From Streptomyces sp. NBC_01016 (GTDB taxonomy: Bacteria; Actinomycetota; Actinomycetes; Streptomycetales; Streptomycetaceae), in contig NZ_JAPEOQ010000002.1 of the NCBI RefSeq assembly GCF_026341035.1, positions 1,550,001 to 1,614,000 on the forward strand: a stretch of DNA of 64,000 nucleotides. The letters are read 5' to 3'. This document shows positions 48,210 through 57,595 of this stretch, piece after piece. Below the pieces are notes generated by a model. The model searched no databases. It saw only the letters and a program-made list of their open reading frames with translations, and was not told the DNA's origin. Numbering within the stretch: the first letter of the stretch is position 1; the number at the start of each line of letters is the position of its first letter. The position numbers and the translations under genes are program-made.

Positions 48210-50189
48210 GTGTCTGACGTCCGTGTGGCCATCCAACGCGATTCCGAGCGGGAAGAGCGCGTGGTGACGACGGGCACTACGGCCGCCGAGCTCTTCCCCG
48301 GCGAGCGCAGCATCGTCGCGGTGCGCGTGGCCGGAGAGCTGAAGGACCTCGCGTACGAGGTCGTCGACGGCGAGACCGTCGAGCCCGTGGAGATTGCCTC
48401 CGAGGACGGCCTGAACATCCTGCGGCACTCGACCGCGCACGTCATGGCGCAGGCCGTGCAGGAGCTGTTCCCCGAGGCCAAGCTCGGCATCGGCCCGCCC
48501 ATCAAGGACGGCTTCTACTACGACTTCGACGTCAAGGAGCCGTTCACCCCCGAGGACATCAAGCGCATCGAGAAGAAGATGCAGGAGATCCAGAAGCGGG
48601 GGCAGCGCTTCTCGCGCCGCGTCACCACTGACGCGGACGCGGCGGTCGAGCTGGCCGACGAGCCGTACAAGCTGGAGCTCATCGGCCTCAAGGGCAACGC
48701 GGCGCAGGCCGCCGACGGCGCGGACGCCGAGGTGGGCGGCGGCGAGCTGACCATCTACGACAACCTCGACGCCAAGACCGGCGAGCTGTGCTGGAAGGAC
48801 CTCTGCCGAGGCCCGCACCTGCCGACCACCCGCGTCATCCCCGCGTTCAAGCTGATGCGCTCGGCCGCCGCCTACTGGCGGGGCAGCGAGAAGAACCCGC
48901 AGCTCCAGCGCATCTACGGCACCGCGTGGCCGTCGAAGGACGAGCTGAAGGCGTACCTGGAGTTCCTCGCCGAGGCCGAGAAGCGCGACCACCGCAAGCT
49001 CGGCGCCGAGCTCGACCTGTTCTCCTTCCCGGACGAGCTGGGCCCGGGCCTCGCGGTCTTCCACCCCAAGGGCGGCGTGATCCGCAAGGTCATGGAGGAC
49101 TACTCGCGGCGCCGCCACGAGGCCTCCGGCTACGAGTTCGTGAACACCCCGCACATCTCGAAGGAAGCACTCTTCGAGACCTCGGGTCACCTGCCGCACT
49201 ACGCGGAGGGCATGTTCCCGCCCATCCAGTTCGACGAGCAGAACTACCGCCTCAAGGCGATGAACTGCCCGATGCACAACCTGATCTTCAAGTCCCGCGG
49301 GCGTTCCTACCGTGAACTGCCGCTGCGGCTCTTCGAGTTCGGCACCGTGTACCGCTACGAGAAGTCGGGCGTCGTGCACGGCCTGACCCGCTCGCGCGGC
49401 TTCACGCAGGACGACTCGCACATCTACTGCACCAAGGACCAGATGGCGGAGGAGCTCGACAAGCTCCTCACCTTCGTCCTCGACCTGCTGCGCGACTACG
49501 GCCTGACCGAGTTCGAGCTGGAGCTGTCCACCCGCGACGACTCCGACAAGTTCATCGGCACGGACGAGGACTGGGCCGAGGCCACCGAGGCGCTGCGCAC
49601 CGCGGCCGAGAAGCAGGGTCTTCCCCTGGTGCCCGACCCGGGCGGCGCCGCGTACTACGGCCCGAAGATCTCCGTGCAGGCCAAGGACGCCATCGGCCGC
49701 TCCTGGCAGATGTCGACCCTCCAGGTCGACTTCAACCAGCCCAAGCGGTTCGGCCTCGAGTACACCGCGGCGGACGGCTCGCGCCAGCAGCCCGTCATGC
49801 TGCACCGCGCCCTCTTCGGCTCGATCGAGCGGTTCTTCGGCGTGCTCCTGGAGCACTACGCGGGTGCGTTCCCGGCGTGGCTCGCCCCGGTCCAGGCCGT
49901 CGGCATCCCGATCGGCGACGGCCACGTGACGTACCTGGAGGAGTTCGCCGAGAAGGCGCGCGCCCAGGGCCTGCGCGTCGAGGTCGACAAGTCCTCGGAC
50001 CGCATGCAGAAGAAGATCCGCAACCAGCAGAAGGCCAAGGTGCCCTTCATGGTCATCGCGGGCGACGAGGACATGAACGCCGGTTCGGTGTCCTTCCGTT
50101 ACCGCGACGGCTCGCAGGAGAACGGCATCCCGGTCGACGAGGCCATCGCGAAGATCGCGAAGGTCGTCGAGGAGCGGGCGCAGGTCTGA
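48210..50189 (+). CDS. thrS: threonyl-tRNA synthetase
   Basis: A 659-residue class II aminoacyl-tRNA synthetase. Domains in order: TGS (residues 1-65), second additional (editing) domain with HSTAHVMAQ (HxxxH zinc/editing motif), catalytic core with RSRGFTQDDSHIYC (motif 2 region), zinc-binding Cys in MNCPMHN, and C-terminal anticodon domain (AVGIPIGDGHVTYLEEFAEK). GTG 48210 follows GTAGGAGA. It is single-gene; a hairpin terminator overlaps the end of the convergent channel gene. No T-box leader recognised. Confidence 0.97.
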   Translation: MSDVRVAIQRDSEREERVVTTGTTAAELFPGERSIVAVRVAGELKDLAYEVVDGETVEPVEIASEDGLNILRHSTAHVMAQAVQELFPEAKLGIGPPIKDGFYYDFDVKEPFTPEDIKRIEKKMQEIQKRGQRFSRRVTTDADAAVELADEPYKLELIGLKGNAAQAADGADAEVGGGELTIYDNLDAKTGELCWKDLCRGPHLPTTRVIPAFKLMRSAAAYWRGSEKNPQLQRIYGTAWPSKDELKAYLEFLAEAEKRDHRKLGAELDLFSFPDELGPGLAVFHPKGGVIRKVMEDYSRRRHEASGYEFVNTPHISKEALFETSGHLPHYAEGMFPPIQFDEQNYRLKAMNCPMHNLIFKSRGRSYRELPLRLFEFGTVYRYEKSGVVHGLTRSRGFTQDDSHIYCTKDQMAEELDKLLTFVLDLLRDYGLTEFELELSTRDDSDKFIGTDEDWAEATEALRTAAEKQGLPLVPDPGGAAYYGPKISVQAKDAIGRSWQMSTLQVDFNQPKRFGLEYTAADGSRQQPVMLHRALFGSIERFFGVLLEHYAGAFPAWLAPVQAVGIPIGDGHVTYLEEFAEKARAQGLRVEVDKSSDRMQKKIRNQQKAKVPFMVIAGDEDMNAGSVSFRYRDGSQENGIPVDEAIAKIAKVVEERAQV

Positions 50190-50193
50190 TCCC

Positions 50194-50898
50194 TCAGTCC
50201 GTACGGTGTGAGGCCTCCGGGGAGTTCCCCGGGGGCCTTTCGCCTTCCCGCACCGTCTCCCGTTCCCCTTCCCGCGCGAACACCTGCAGCAGCCACGAGG
50301 AGAACGAACCCGTGACCGCGCCGAGCAGAGCAAGGCCGCAGGCCATCACGCCCACCGCCACCAGCCGGCCGATCGGGGTCACCGGCGCCAGGTCGCCGTA
50401 GCCCACGGTCGACAGCGTCGTGCACGTGAACCACACCGCGTCGCCGTAGGTGCGAATGTCCGCGCCGGGCGCCGCGTGCTCCTGCTGGTACAGGGCCAGC
50501 GACGCGGCGAAGCCGAGCAGCGTCACCGACAGGCCCGCGTACGCGATCACGCGCGCGTGCAGCGAGAGCCGCGGCTCGTTCTGCCGGCGCTGCACCGCCT
50601 CGTAGGTCTGCACGATCCGTACCGGGCGCAGCAGCGGAAGCAGCAGGACCAGCGTGTCCAGCCAGTGCGTGCGGATGAAGCGCGGCCAGCGTTGTCCGCT
50701 CAGGTGCCAACGGGCCACGTAGTCGACGAGGAACACCGCCCACGCGGCGAGGGCGAGCGCCAAGCACAGGGTCTGCACGGCGCCGGGCAGGCCGTGGCCC
50801 AGGACCAGGACCGCGTACGCGGCGAGGAAGACGAGCGAGGCCACCGCCAGGACGACGCCGTTGTGCCGTTCCCAGCGGGCGAGTGGGGTGTCGGTCAT
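50194..50898 (-). CDS. two-helix-pore potassium channel family protein
   Basis: A 234-residue membrane protein. Its pore loop TLSTVGYGDLAPVTPIGRLV contains the K+ selectivity filter TVGYGD (about residue 168). Several N-terminal helices precede it, including an Arg-containing WLDTLVLLLPLLRPVRIVQT resembling a voltage-sensor-type segment, so it is a Kv-like six-helix channel in miniature. No RCK domain is present; the C-tail is short and charged. ATG 50898. Convergent to thrS, stops 5 bp apart. Confidence 0.9.
   Translation of the reverse strand: MTDTPLARWERHNGVVLAVASLVFLAAYAVLVLGHGLPGAVQTLCLALALAAWAVFLVDYVARWHLSGQRWPRFIRTHWLDTLVLLLPLLRPVRIVQTYEAVQRRQNEPRLSLHARVIAYAGLSVTLLGFAASLALYQQEHAAPGADIRTYGDAVWFTCTTLSTVGYGDLAPVTPIGRLVAVGVMACGLALLGAVTGSFSSWLLQVFAREGERETVREGERPPGNSPEASHRTD
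50211..50238 (+). terminator. thrS terminator inside the channel gene's 3' end
   Basis: AGGCCTCCGGGG (50211-50222) pairs with 50227-50238 (one wobble) 22 bp after the thrS stop and is followed by TTTC. It overlaps the last codons of the convergent channel gene. Confidence 0.82.
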
Positions 50899-50977
50899 CC
50901 CGACAGCATCGCCCGCGCCGACCTGGGGCGGTACCCGCCGACACGCCTCCGTGAGGTGACGCAATATGCTGCATTGC

Positions 50978-51529
50978 ATGACGAGTGAGCCGGAGCAGCA
51001 GGTCGGTCCAGTGGGTGAGCCGGACGGATTCGGGCGTCTGTGGACCCCGCACCGCATCGCGTACATCCAGGGCGAGGGCAAACCGAGCGGCCCCGGGGCC
51101 GACGACGGCTGTCCCTTCTGCGCGGCTCCCGGCCAGTCCGACGAGGACGCGCTGATCGTGGCCCGCGGCGAACACGTCTTCGCGATCCTCAACCTGTACC
51201 CGTACAACGGCGGGCACATGATGGTGCTGCCCTACCGGCATGTCGCCGACTACACCGACCTCGACCTGAACGAGACCGCCGAGCTCGCCGACTTCACCAA
51301 GCGCGCCATGGCCGCACTGCGCTCCGCCTCGGGCGCGCACGGCTTCAACATCGGCATGAACCAGGGCGCGGTCGCGGGCGCCGGCATCGCGGCCCATCTG
51401 CACCAGCACATCGTTCCGCGCTGGGGCGGCGACACCAACTTCATGCCGGTCGTCGGCCACACCAAGGTGCTGCCGCAGATGCTCGCCGACACACGCACCG
51501 CCCTGGCGAAGGCCTGGCCGAGCGAGTGA
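50978..51529 (+). CDS. HIT-family nucleotide hydrolase/transferase
   Basis: A 183-residue histidine-triad protein. The catalytic HxHxHxx is HLHQHIVPR (about residues 140-148), and CPFCAAPGQ near residue 46 may bind zinc. Family members cleave AMP or ADP from dinucleotide polyphosphates or adenylated substrates. In mycobacteria an orthologous gene (diadenosine-tetraphosphate phosphorylase) leads the pgsA-pimA operon (recollection); here two unrelated genes intervene. ATG 50978. Confidence 0.9.
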   Translation: MTSEPEQQVGPVGEPDGFGRLWTPHRIAYIQGEGKPSGPGADDGCPFCAAPGQSDEDALIVARGEHVFAILNLYPYNGGHMMVLPYRHVADYTDLDLNETAELADFTKRAMAALRSASGAHGFNIGMNQGAVAGAGIAAHLHQHIVPRWGGDTNFMPVVGHTKVLPQMLADTRTALAKAWPSE

Positions 51530-51535
51530 ACGCGC

Positions 51536-51562
51536 GGCCTGGGGCCCCTTTGGGCCCCGGCC
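51536..51562. terminator. hairpin between convergent genes
   Basis: GGCC(T)GGGGCCC (51536-51547) pairs with GGGCCCCGGCC (51552-51562) with one bulged T, directly after the HIT gene. Confidence 0.75.
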
Positions 51563-51576
51563 TGATCCGTCAGTAG

Positions 51577-51620
51577 GGGCCCTACGCGTCGTACGTGTGG
51601 GCCCTACGCGTCGTACGTGT
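51577..51620. repeat. two tandem 22-bp copies spanning a stop codon
   Basis: GGGCCCTACGCGTCGTACGT followed by GT occurs at 51577-51598 and again, identically, at 51599-51620. On the minus strand the second copy encodes the last codons Thr-Tyr-Asp-Ala and TAG of the membrane-protein gene. Confidence 0.92.
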
Positions 51621-53376
51621 CCGCCTTGCCTGGTGACGGGTCCTGGACCGCGCCACTGAGGAAGCCCGAGCGGGCGCCGAACTTCTCGGTGTCCACGCCG
51701 TTCTCATCGAGCACCCTGATGGCCGCCGCGTGCACCACGCGCAGTACGGGCGTTGCCGTGCGCAGCGCGTCGTCCGCCATGAAGCGGTGCCGCCACGGCT
51801 GGTCCGCCCAGGCGTGGCGCAGGCCGAACGGCTCGGGCAGCACGAGCTTGCCGCCGAGGTGGTCGAGGAGCGGCGGATACCAGGTGAAGGGCGCGCGGAC
51901 CGCGATCCGGACCGACTCGTCCGAGGTGACCAGCGGGAGCGTCTTCTCCGTGGTCTCCCAGAACCGTATGGCCTTGGAGACCTCCTTCTTCCTCGGCTCG
52001 GGCTTCGACGTGAACAGGGAGTGCACCGGACCGAGCGCGTGCCCGGTCACTTCTATCCGCAGCGTCTGGTGCAACACCGTCACCGTGATCAGCATCGTGA
52101 TCACCAACTGGCCGTCCCAGAGCGTGAACTGGACGCCCAGGTAGTGGCGGCTGCCGCCGCCGAACTGCTGCTCGTTGCAGATCCGCTCTATCTCGTGCGT
52201 CCTGGTCTCGAACGCATCCACGTTCACGCCCGAGGGACGGGTCACGCTCTTCGCGTTCTCACCGACCGGCGAGACGATCCAGTGCTTCACCGAAGGCGTG
52301 GGGAAGCCGCCCGTATGGATGGGCTTGCGCTCCAGGAGGCGGAGTTGGTCGTGGATCGCGCGGATCACGTCCCAGCTGCGGAACGGGTGGATGTCCTTGC
52401 CGGGCTCCTTGGACACCAGGTCCTCGGCCAGCTGCCAGCCGCCCCAGCGCGTGCCCATGCCCAGGATGCCCTTGGGCCCCGCGTAGAACACGGAGTTCGA
52501 CGCCTGCTCAGCGGTCAACTTGGCCAGATTCTGCCGCAGTTGCTCGGCCGCCGTCTCGCCGGGGCTGCCGGGAACGGCCTCCGGGATCTTCGCGCCGATC
52601 CCGCCGCCGGACAGCAGCCCGCCCCACCGGTCCCGCAGGTCCCGCGCGGTGCGCTCGCAGATCCGCCGCGCCCACAGGCCGCCGATCACGGGCGCCACGA
52701 ACGAGGCCCGCAGATACCAGGTCCAGCCGCTGCTGGACGGAAGCTGGACGAGCACGACGATGACGGCGACGAACACGACGGCCAGCACCGCCATGGTGAG
52801 GGCGGACCGGCCGCGCGCCTCGCGCTCGCGCTTCTTGGCCTCGCGCTTCTCCTTGGCGCCCTTGCCCTCGGCCTCCTTGAGCTCCTTCTCGGCCTGGGCG
52901 ACCCGGATGGTGTCCCTGCGGCGGATCTCGAACGCGGTCACCCAGAGCAGGAAACCGGGCAGGAACAGGAAGCCGAACACCACCGTCACCAGCGTGAGCA
53001 GGCTGTCGCGCTGGCGCCGGATCCGATTGGCCGCGAGGCAGTGCTCCACGACGACCTGCGGTTCCGTGCCGAACGACTGGATGAGCGGCTTGCGCGCGCC
53101 GCCCAGCATCCGCACCTGCACCGCCCGCGCGAAGGCCTCACCGAGGTTCGGCGCGAAAAGTGACCACATCCCCCTCTTCACCTGGGACTTGTGCCACTCG
53201 TTGTTGGTCTCCTCGATCTTCACCGCCGGGTCGTCCCGGTACGCGGCCGAGGCGATGGCGAACGTCGCGGCGGTCTGGCCCGCGGAACCCTGCAGCGGGA
53301 TCTGCGCGCCCGGTCGGAAGTCGAATACTCCGTCGGCCGAAGCCGGCTTCATCGTGTCCGCCACTGCCACCCCCAT
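51604..53376 (-). CDS. large membrane protein, function unknown
   Basis: A 590-residue protein (start ATG 53376; the exact start is uncertain). After a soluble N-terminal part (about 130 residues) come three to four membrane helices: LLTLVTVVFGFLFLPGFLLW, ALTMAVLAVVFVAVIVVLVQ and YLRASFVAPVIGGLWARRI. A Lys/Glu-rich coiled segment (EKELKEAEGKGAKEKREAKK) lies between the first two. The C-terminal 300 residues are soluble with no motif I know. It lies next to the EF-G2-like gene on the same strand, interrupting what in other actinobacteria is the HIT-pgsA-pimA gene run. Confidence 0.75.
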   Translation of the reverse strand: MGVAVADTMKPASADGVFDFRPGAQIPLQGSAGQTAATFAIASAAYRDDPAVKIEETNNEWHKSQVKRGMWSLFAPNLGEAFARAVQVRMLGGARKPLIQSFGTEPQVVVEHCLAANRIRRQRDSLLTLVTVVFGFLFLPGFLLWVTAFEIRRRDTIRVAQAEKELKEAEGKGAKEKREAKKREREARGRSALTMAVLAVVFVAVIVVLVQLPSSSGWTWYLRASFVAPVIGGLWARRICERTARDLRDRWGGLLSGGGIGAKIPEAVPGSPGETAAEQLRQNLAKLTAEQASNSVFYAGPKGILGMGTRWGGWQLAEDLVSKEPGKDIHPFRSWDVIRAIHDQLRLLERKPIHTGGFPTPSVKHWIVSPVGENAKSVTRPSGVNVDAFETRTHEIERICNEQQFGGGSRHYLGVQFTLWDGQLVITMLITVTVLHQTLRIEVTGHALGPVHSLFTSKPEPRKKEVSKAIRFWETTEKTLPLVTSDESVRIAVRAPFTWYPPLLDHLGGKLVLPEPFGLRHAWADQPWRHRFMADDALRTATPVLRVVHAAAIRVLDENGVDTEKFGARSGFLSGAVQDPSPGKADTYDA

Positions 53377-53538
53377 CACCGCACGCCGTCGCTGCGGCTT
53401 TTCCCGACTTGCCCGCCCCGCACACCTGTTGGGCGCGCCGTCGGCCGGATCCGGCTGATCTTCGACCAGCGTAGCGGCCGCCACCGACACCGGCCCCGAG
53501 GAACGGGAAGCCGGTGCCGGTGCGCGCTCCGGGGCCGA

Positions 53539-55755
53539 CTACGGGACGTCCTGGGCCTGTTCGCGGATCCGCTCGCTCAACTGGGCCGGCATCGGCTCGT
53601 GCCGGGCGTACGCACGGCTGAAGCGCGCGGTGCCGTGCGACAGTGAGCGCAGGTCCACCGCGTACCGGCCGATCTCGATCTCCGGCACCTCGGCCCGGAT
53701 CAACGTCCTCCCGCCCGACGCCTGTTCGGTGCCGACGACGCGGCCGCGCCGACCGGACAGATCGCTCATCATGGTTCCCACATAGTCGTCGCCGACGAGG
53801 ACCTCGACCTCGGCCACCGGCTCCAGGAGATGGATCCGCGCATCGGCAGCCGCCTCGCGCAGCGCGAGCGCCCCCGCCGTCTGGAACGCCGCGTCGGACG
53901 AGTCCACCGAGTGCGCCTTGCCGTCGAGCAGCGTCACTCGCACGTCGATGAGTGGATATCCGGCCGCGACGCCCTTCGCCGCCTGCGCCCGCACGCCCTT
54001 CTCCACGGACGGGATGAACTGCCGGGGCACCGCGCCGCCGACGACCTTGTCCACGAACTCGATGCCCGAGCCGCCGGGCAGCGGCTCCACCTCGATCTCG
54101 CAGATCGCGTACTGGCCGTGACCGCCGGACTGCTTCACGTGCCGGCCGCGCCCCGCCGACTTGCCCGCGAACGTCTCCCGGAGGGAGACCTTGTGCGGGA
54201 TGACGTCGACCTGCACCCCGTACCGGCTGCGCAGCCGTTCCAGGGCGACGTCCGCGTGCGCCTCGCCGAGGCACCACAGCACCACCTGGTGCGTGTTCTG
54301 GTTGTGTTCCAGGCGCATCGTCGGGTCCTCGGCGACCAGGCGTGAGAGACCTTGCGAGAGCTTGTCCTCGTCGGCCTTGCTGTGCGCCTGGATGGCCAGC
54401 GGCAGCAGCGGGTCGGGCATCTCCCAGGGCGACATGAGCAGCGGCGCCTCCTTCGCCGAGAGCGTGTCCCCGGTCTCCGCCCGGCTCAGCTTCGCGACGC
54501 ACGCCAGATCGCCGGCGATGCATTGGGTCAGCGTGCGCTGCTGTTTCCCGAAGGGGGCCGAGAGCGCGCCGATCCGTTCGTCCGCCTCGTGCAGGGCCCG
54601 GGCCTCGTGCCCGTGGTCGGAGAGCCCGTGGCCCGACACGTGCACCGTCTCGTCGGGCCGCAGGGTGCCGGAGAAGACGCGGACGAGCGAGACCCGCCCC
54701 ACGTACGGGTCGGACGCGGTCTTCACGACCTCCGCCACCAGCGGCCCTTCCGGGTCGCAGGCGTGGATGTCGAGCTCCTTCCCGTCGCGCCCGCGCACAT
54801 CGGGAGCGGCCCGCTCCAAGGGGGTCGGGAAGCCGCCGGTGATCAGATCGAGGAGTTCGACGGTGCCGATGCCCTGCCGTGCGCCCTCCGCCGCCGGGGC
54901 CGCCGCGAGGACCGGGTGGAAGACGCCGCGCGCGACGGCCCGCTCCAGGTCGTCGATGAGCGTCTTGACGTCGATCTCCTCGCCGCCCAGATAGCGGTCC
55001 ATGAGGGTCTCGTCCTCGCTCTCCGAGATGATCCCCTCGATGAGCCGGTTGCGGGCCTCCTCGATCAACGAGGCCTGGTCGGCGCCCGGTTCCGACTCCT
55101 TGCGTTCGCCCGACGCGTAGTCGAAGAGGCGCTGCGAGAGCAGCCCGATCAGGCCCGTCACGGGCGCGTGCCCGTCCGGCGCCTGTTCGCCGCGCAGCGG
55201 GAGGTACAGGGGGAGCACGGCGTCCGGGTCGTCGCCACCGAAGATCTCGGCGCAGGTCCGCGTCATGTCCTCGAAGTCGGCGCGCGCCGCCTCCAGGTGC
55301 GTGATCACGATGGCCCGCGGCATGCCGACCGCCGCGCATTCCTCCCACACCATGCGTGTCGCGCCCGCCATCGTCTCGGGCCCGTCGGCCGCCGAGACGA
55401 TGAAAAGGGCCGCGTCCGCAGCTCGCAGACCGGCCCTCAACTCCCCGACGAAATCCGCGTAGCCGGGGGTGTCCAGGAGATTGATCTTGAATCCGTCCCA
55501 CTCCAACGGGACGAGCGAGAGCTGGACCGAGCGCTGCTGGCGATGCTCGATCTCGTCGTAGTCCGAGACGCTGGTGCCGTCCTCGACGCGCCCGGCCCTG
55601 TTCACCGCCCCCGCGGTCAGTGCGAGGGCCTCCACCAGGGTGGTCTTGCCCGATCCGCTGTGGCCGACCAGCACCACATTCCGTACGGACGCGGGATGGT
55701 CGGCCGTCGCTGCCCTGCCGGCGGCTCCGGGGTGTCCGTTGCTCTTGTCGCCCAT
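53539..55755 (-). CDS. EF-G2-like translational GTPase
   Basis: A 738-residue protein with the five-domain elongation factor G layout. The P-loop is GHSGSGKTT (residues 31-39) and the G3 motif is LLDTPGY (94-100). The usual G4 specificity motif NKxD is replaced by THLE (152-155) in VITHLEAARADFEDM. Domain IV/V segments (VKQSGGHGQYAICEIEVEPL; GTEQASGGRTLIRAEVPEIE) are present. This matches the EF-G2/FusA2 type that coexists with canonical EF-G in actinobacteria and whose function is unsettled. ATG 55755 has GGGAGG upstream. Confidence 0.88.
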   Translation of the reverse strand: MGDKSNGHPGAAGRAATADHPASVRNVVLVGHSGSGKTTLVEALALTAGAVNRAGRVEDGTSVSDYDEIEHRQQRSVQLSLVPLEWDGFKINLLDTPGYADFVGELRAGLRAADAALFIVSAADGPETMAGATRMVWEECAAVGMPRAIVITHLEAARADFEDMTRTCAEIFGGDDPDAVLPLYLPLRGEQAPDGHAPVTGLIGLLSQRLFDYASGERKESEPGADQASLIEEARNRLIEGIISESEDETLMDRYLGGEEIDVKTLIDDLERAVARGVFHPVLAAAPAAEGARQGIGTVELLDLITGGFPTPLERAAPDVRGRDGKELDIHACDPEGPLVAEVVKTASDPYVGRVSLVRVFSGTLRPDETVHVSGHGLSDHGHEARALHEADERIGALSAPFGKQQRTLTQCIAGDLACVAKLSRAETGDTLSAKEAPLLMSPWEMPDPLLPLAIQAHSKADEDKLSQGLSRLVAEDPTMRLEHNQNTHQVVLWCLGEAHADVALERLRSRYGVQVDVIPHKVSLRETFAGKSAGRGRHVKQSGGHGQYAICEIEVEPLPGGSGIEFVDKVVGGAVPRQFIPSVEKGVRAQAAKGVAAGYPLIDVRVTLLDGKAHSVDSSDAAFQTAGALALREAAADARIHLLEPVAEVEVLVGDDYVGTMMSDLSGRRGRVVGTEQASGGRTLIRAEVPEIEIGRYAVDLRSLSHGTARFSRAYARHEPMPAQLSERIREQAQDVP

Positions 55756-56024
55756 GCCTTGCCTCCCGGTTGCTTGCTGCTCGGTGAGGTGGTCCCAGGT
55801 CCTTGTCGGCCTATGGGCGCGGACACGCGAATCCGCGTGCGGAGGCGGCTTCGGCGACGCCCGCGGTGTCTTCGAGCTTTCCACTCGGGTCACTGTGCGT
55901 CCATACGTCGTACCGGATCGCACGCCCACGCGTGCGGCCCGTCGGCGGTTCGCACGTGTGCGTGGCTACGATGGGCCAGCCGGTGGCCAGAGGGGCCGCG
56001 CGGCCACCGACCATCGGGAAGGCC

Positions 56025-56684
56025 ATGCTGAACAAGTACGCGCGTGCATTCTTCACGCGTGTCCTCACACCGTTCGCCGCGTTTCTCATCCGCCGCGGAG
56101 TCAGCCCCGACGCGGTCACGCTCCTGGGCACCGCCGGAGTCGTGGCCGGTGCGCTGGTCTTCTATCCGCGCGGTGAGTTCTTCTGGGGAACCGTCGTCAT
56201 CACGCTGTTCGTGTTCTCGGACCTCGTGGACGGCAATATGGCGCGCCAGCTGGGCCGCTCCAGCCGCTGGGGCGCCTTCCTGGACTCCACGCTCGACCGT
56301 GTCGCGGACAGCGCCATCTTCGGCGGCCTCGCGCTCTGGTACGCGGGTGGGGGCGACGACAACGTCCTGTGCGCCGTGTCGATCTTCTGCCTCGCCAGCG
56401 GCCAGGTCGTGTCCTACACGAAGGCACGCGGCGAATCGATCGGCCTGCCCGTCGCCGTGAACGGTCTCGTGGAGCGTGCCGAGCGGCTCGTCATCTCGCT
56501 CGTCGCCGCGGGCTTCGCCGGGCTGCACAAGTTCGGCGTACCCGGCATCCAGTACCTGCTGCCGGTCGCCCTGTGGATCGTCGCCGTGGGCAGCCTCGTC
56601 ACGCTGATCCAGCGCGTCGTCACGGTGCGTCGCGAGTCCGCGGAGGCCGACGCGGCGGCAGCCCAGGAGGGGGCCACCTCGTGA
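56025..56684 (+). CDS. pgsA: phosphatidylinositol phosphate synthase (CDP-alcohol phosphatidyltransferase)
   Basis: A 219-residue membrane enzyme with about six helices. The CDP-alcohol motif is perfect: DG-x2-AR-x8-G-x3-D-x3-D in LVDGNMARQLGRSSRWGAFLD followed by STLD. With the downstream acyltransferase and PimA it should make phosphatidylinositol(-phosphate), the lipid anchor of mannosides. ATG 56025 has GGGAAGG upstream; its end overlaps the next gene by 4 bp (GTGA). Confidence 0.92.
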   Translation: MLNKYARAFFTRVLTPFAAFLIRRGVSPDAVTLLGTAGVVAGALVFYPRGEFFWGTVVITLFVFSDLVDGNMARQLGRSSRWGAFLDSTLDRVADSAIFGGLALWYAGGGDDNVLCAVSIFCLASGQVVSYTKARGESIGLPVAVNGLVERAERLVISLVAAGFAGLHKFGVPGIQYLLPVALWIVAVGSLVTLIQRVVTVRRESAEADAAAAQEGATS

Positions 56685-57595
56685 GCGGGACGCAGGAACG
56701 GATCACCGACGCGCTGTACGGGCTCGGCTGGGCGACCGTCAAGAAGCTTCCCGAGCCGGTGGCACAGCGCCTCGGCCGCACGATCGCCGACGCCGCCTGG
56801 AAGAAGCGCGGCAAGGGCGTGCGGCAGCTGGAGGCCAACCTCGCGCGCGTGGTGCCCGACGCCACACCCGAGCGCCTGCAACAGCTGTCCAAGAAGAACA
56901 TGCGCTCGTACCTGCGCTACTGGATGGAGTCCTTCCGGCTCCCCGCGTGGAGCAAGGAGCGCATCCGGGAGGGCGTCTCGATCAAGGACATCGACTACCT
57001 CACCGAGGGCCTCGACTCCGGTAAGGGCGTCGTCCTCGCGCTGCCCCACATGGGCAATTACGACCTGGCGGGCGCCTGGGTCACCACCAAGCTGGACACC
57101 CCGTTCACGACCGTCGCCGAGCGGCTCAAGCCGGAGACCCTGTACGACCGTTTCGTCGCCTACAGGGAGGGCCTCGGCATGGAGGTGCTGCCGCACACGG
57201 GCGGCGCCGCCTTCGGGACGCTCGCACGGCGGCTGCGTGCGGGCGGCCTGGTCTGCCTGGTCGCGGACCGGGACCTCTCGACCTCCGGTGTGGAGGTCAA
57301 GTTCTTCGGCGAGACGACCCGGATGCCCGCGGGGCCCGCGATGCTCGCCCAGCAGACCGGCGCGCTGCTGCTCCCGGTCACCCTCTGGTACGACGACTCG
57401 CCCATCATGCGGGGGCGCGTCCACCCACCCGTCGACGTGCCGGAGACAGGTACGCGGGCCGAGAAGACGTCTGTCATGACGCAGGCGCTGGCCGATGCCT
57501 TCGCCACAGGGATCGCGGACCATCCGGAGGACTGGCACATGCTGCAGCGCTTGTGGCTCGCCGACCTCGACAATTTCGAAGAGAGGCCGGCGTGA
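56681..57595 (+). CDS. phosphatidylinositol mannoside acyltransferase
   Basis: A 304-residue LpxL/HtrB-family acyltransferase. The catalytic HX4D-like motif is in LPHMGNYDLAGAW, with VADRDLSTSGVEVKFFGE and MPAGPAMLAQQTGALLLPVT as acyl-donor site segments. In actinobacteria the orthologue PatA acylates the mannose of PIM1. GTG 56681 and its stop each overlap neighbours by 4 bp, so pgsA, this gene and pimA form one coupled transcript. Confidence 0.9.
   Translation: MSGTQERITDALYGLGWATVKKLPEPVAQRLGRTIADAAWKKRGKGVRQLEANLARVVPDATPERLQQLSKKNMRSYLRYWMESFRLPAWSKERIREGVSIKDIDYLTEGLDSGKGVVLALPHMGNYDLAGAWVTTKLDTPFTTVAERLKPETLYDRFVAYREGLGMEVLPHTGGAAFGTLARRLRAGGLVCLVADRDLSTSGVEVKFFGETTRMPAGPAMLAQQTGALLLPVTLWYDDSPIMRGRVHPPVDVPETGTRAEKTSVMTQALADAFATGIADHPEDWHMLQRLWLADLDNFEERPA

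Noticed and set aside
53138..55501. A 787-codon minus-strand frame overlapping the EF-G2 gene
   Set aside because: Arg/Gly-rich composition with no motif; it is an out-of-frame reading of the EF-G2-like gene.
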